Below are positions 7,356 through 8,048 of a stretch of 8,048 bases of DNA, piece by piece. This DNA comes from an uncultured Prevotellaceae bacterium (GTDB lineage: Bacteria; Bacteroidota; Bacteroidia; Bacteroidales; Bacteroidaceae), in NCBI GenBank assembly GCA_947306845.1, contig CAMZHP010000143.1, positions 1 to 8,048 of the forward strand. Reading direction: 5' to 3'. The position numbers and the translations under genes are program-made. The notes below the pieces were generated by a model, which searched no databases, had not been told where the DNA came from, and worked only from the letters and a program-made list of their open reading frames with translations. Every line of letters begins with the position of its first letter. Positions within the stretch are counted from its first letter, which is position 1.

Positions 7356-8048
7356 ATGAAAACAAAAAGAATCACATTCATGGCCTTGGCTTTCCTTGCC
7401 TGTTCGGCATCCTTTGCGCAGTCTGATCTCGTAAACATATTGTCAGGAGAGTGGCAATTTGTGGCAAGCCCCTTCGAAGGCGGTGAAGAGAGGATCTCGT
7501 TCACGGCCACGCCATCGGCCGATGGAAGAAGCTTACAGTGCCATGCCGAAAGTTTCTTCGCACATGCGTCAAAATCCTATCCTGCCGATTGGCGTATTGA
7601 TGTAGAGCAGGAAGACGGTAAAGTGAGATTGGGATGGGTTCTCGACAACAACACCCCTTGCTCTACAGAGGAATATCAGGAGCCTGCAACCAACTATGCG
7701 CTCTTCGGCAAAGATGCCGATGGCTCGCATCGCTATATCTATTTTCTCTCGGAAAACATAGAAACCCAGTCATTGGAGGGTATGACGCTGTGGAGCGATT
7801 GGCAGACGGATGTCAACGCGACATTCTCTCTGCCCAAGACATACCAAATCTACGCAGTGGTCAGTGAGAACCAACCATACAATGGCGCTGTGGGCTATAT
7901 CGATATTTGGGCCAGCGCAAAGATCAGACGTTCTTCGAATACTGCCATCCATCATATTGCATGTTCCTCTACAGCAATAACATCACAACCCATTTTCAAC
8001 CTTACTGGCCAACGCATTTCACGCCCCACAAAAGGAATGTACATGATT
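7356..8048 (+). CDS. Secreted beta-rich protein with CTD-like C-terminal tail, 3' end cut by window edge
   Basis: The frame is open from the ATG at 7356 to the last base (231 codons). A signal peptide spans residues 1-21 (Ser-Phe-Ala before Gln22). The FLAC stretch is a poor lipobox, so cleavage by signal peptidase I is more likely. Residues about 27-195 are Trp-rich and probably all beta, starting with SGEWQF, and resemble a lipocalin-like or beta-sandwich fold without a recognised family. A linker at about 196-210 leads to NLTGQRISRPTKGMYMI (215-231). This matches the tail seen on many Prevotella and Bacteroides exported proteins, related to the second half of type IX secretion C-terminal domains. 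Such tails normally end about 8-10 residues further on, so the protein is probably nearly complete. The 34-bp A-rich gap after the barrel gene holds no promoter consensus or terminator hairpin, so it is likely the fourth gene of the operon. Function unknown. Confidence 0.85.
   Translation, partial: MKTKRITFMALAFLACSASFAQSDLVNILSGEWQFVASPFEGGEERISFTATPSADGRSLQCHAESFFAHASKSYPADWRIDVEQEDGKVRLGWVLDNNTPCSTEEYQEPATNYALFGKDADGSHRYIYFLSENIETQSLEGMTLWSDWQTDVNATFSLPKTYQIYAVVSENQPYNGAVGYIDIWASAKIRRSSNTAIHHIACSSTAITSQPIFNLTGQRISRPTKGMYMI

Noticed and set aside
7356..7421. Reading the fourth operon product as a lipoprotein through its FLAC stretch
   Set aside because: The lipobox has Phe at -3 and Leu at -2, a poor match, while a good signal peptidase I site (Ser-Phe-Ala before Gln) follows six residues later.

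Overview
The window looks like chromosomal DNA of a Bacteroidales bacterium, most likely Prevotella or a close relative. The evidence is two promoters matching the Bacteroidetes consensus (TTTG, 19 bp, TAnnTTTG), no Shine-Dalgarno sequences, a lipoprotein with a Bacteroidetes surface-export signal, a TonB-dependent receptor with an N-terminal CarboxypepD_reg-like domain, and a secreted protein ending in the Gly-Gln-Arg / Gly-x-Tyr type tail common in Prevotella. I see no mobile element, CRISPR array, tRNA or rRNA.

Layout: positions 1-1253 (minus strand) hold the N-terminal 417 codons of a secreted M16 zinc peptidase, cut by the left edge. Positions 1254-1446 are a divergent intergenic region. 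It holds two back-to-back consensus promoters, a possible 30-codon leader ORF whose stop overlaps the peptidase start, and a 12-bp AT palindrome touching the start codon of the rightward operon. From 1447 to the right edge runs a tightly packed plus-strand operon of four genes, all encoding exported proteins: a TonB-dependent receptor that is not of SusC type (987 aa), a DUF4876-type surface lipoprotein (440 aa), a DUF6850-type outer-membrane beta-barrel protein (536 aa), and a small secreted protein with a CTD-like tail (231 codons visible, cut by the right edge).

The first three operon genes overlap (4 bp and 19 bp) and the fourth follows after 34 bp, so they are probably one transcript and translationally coupled. 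A reasonable picture is an outer-membrane uptake or surface-assembly machine: a TonB-driven receptor, a surface lipoprotein that may bind ligand or cap the receptor, a second barrel, and a small exported accessory protein. The substrate cannot be read from the sequence. There is no SusD and no glycoside hydrolase, so it is not a standard polysaccharide utilisation locus. From memory, the receptor, DUF4876 and DUF6850 trio recurs in Bacteroides and Prevotella genomes without an assigned function, so it is the best candidate here for an undescribed system. Family names come from recognition of the protein sequences, not from a search.
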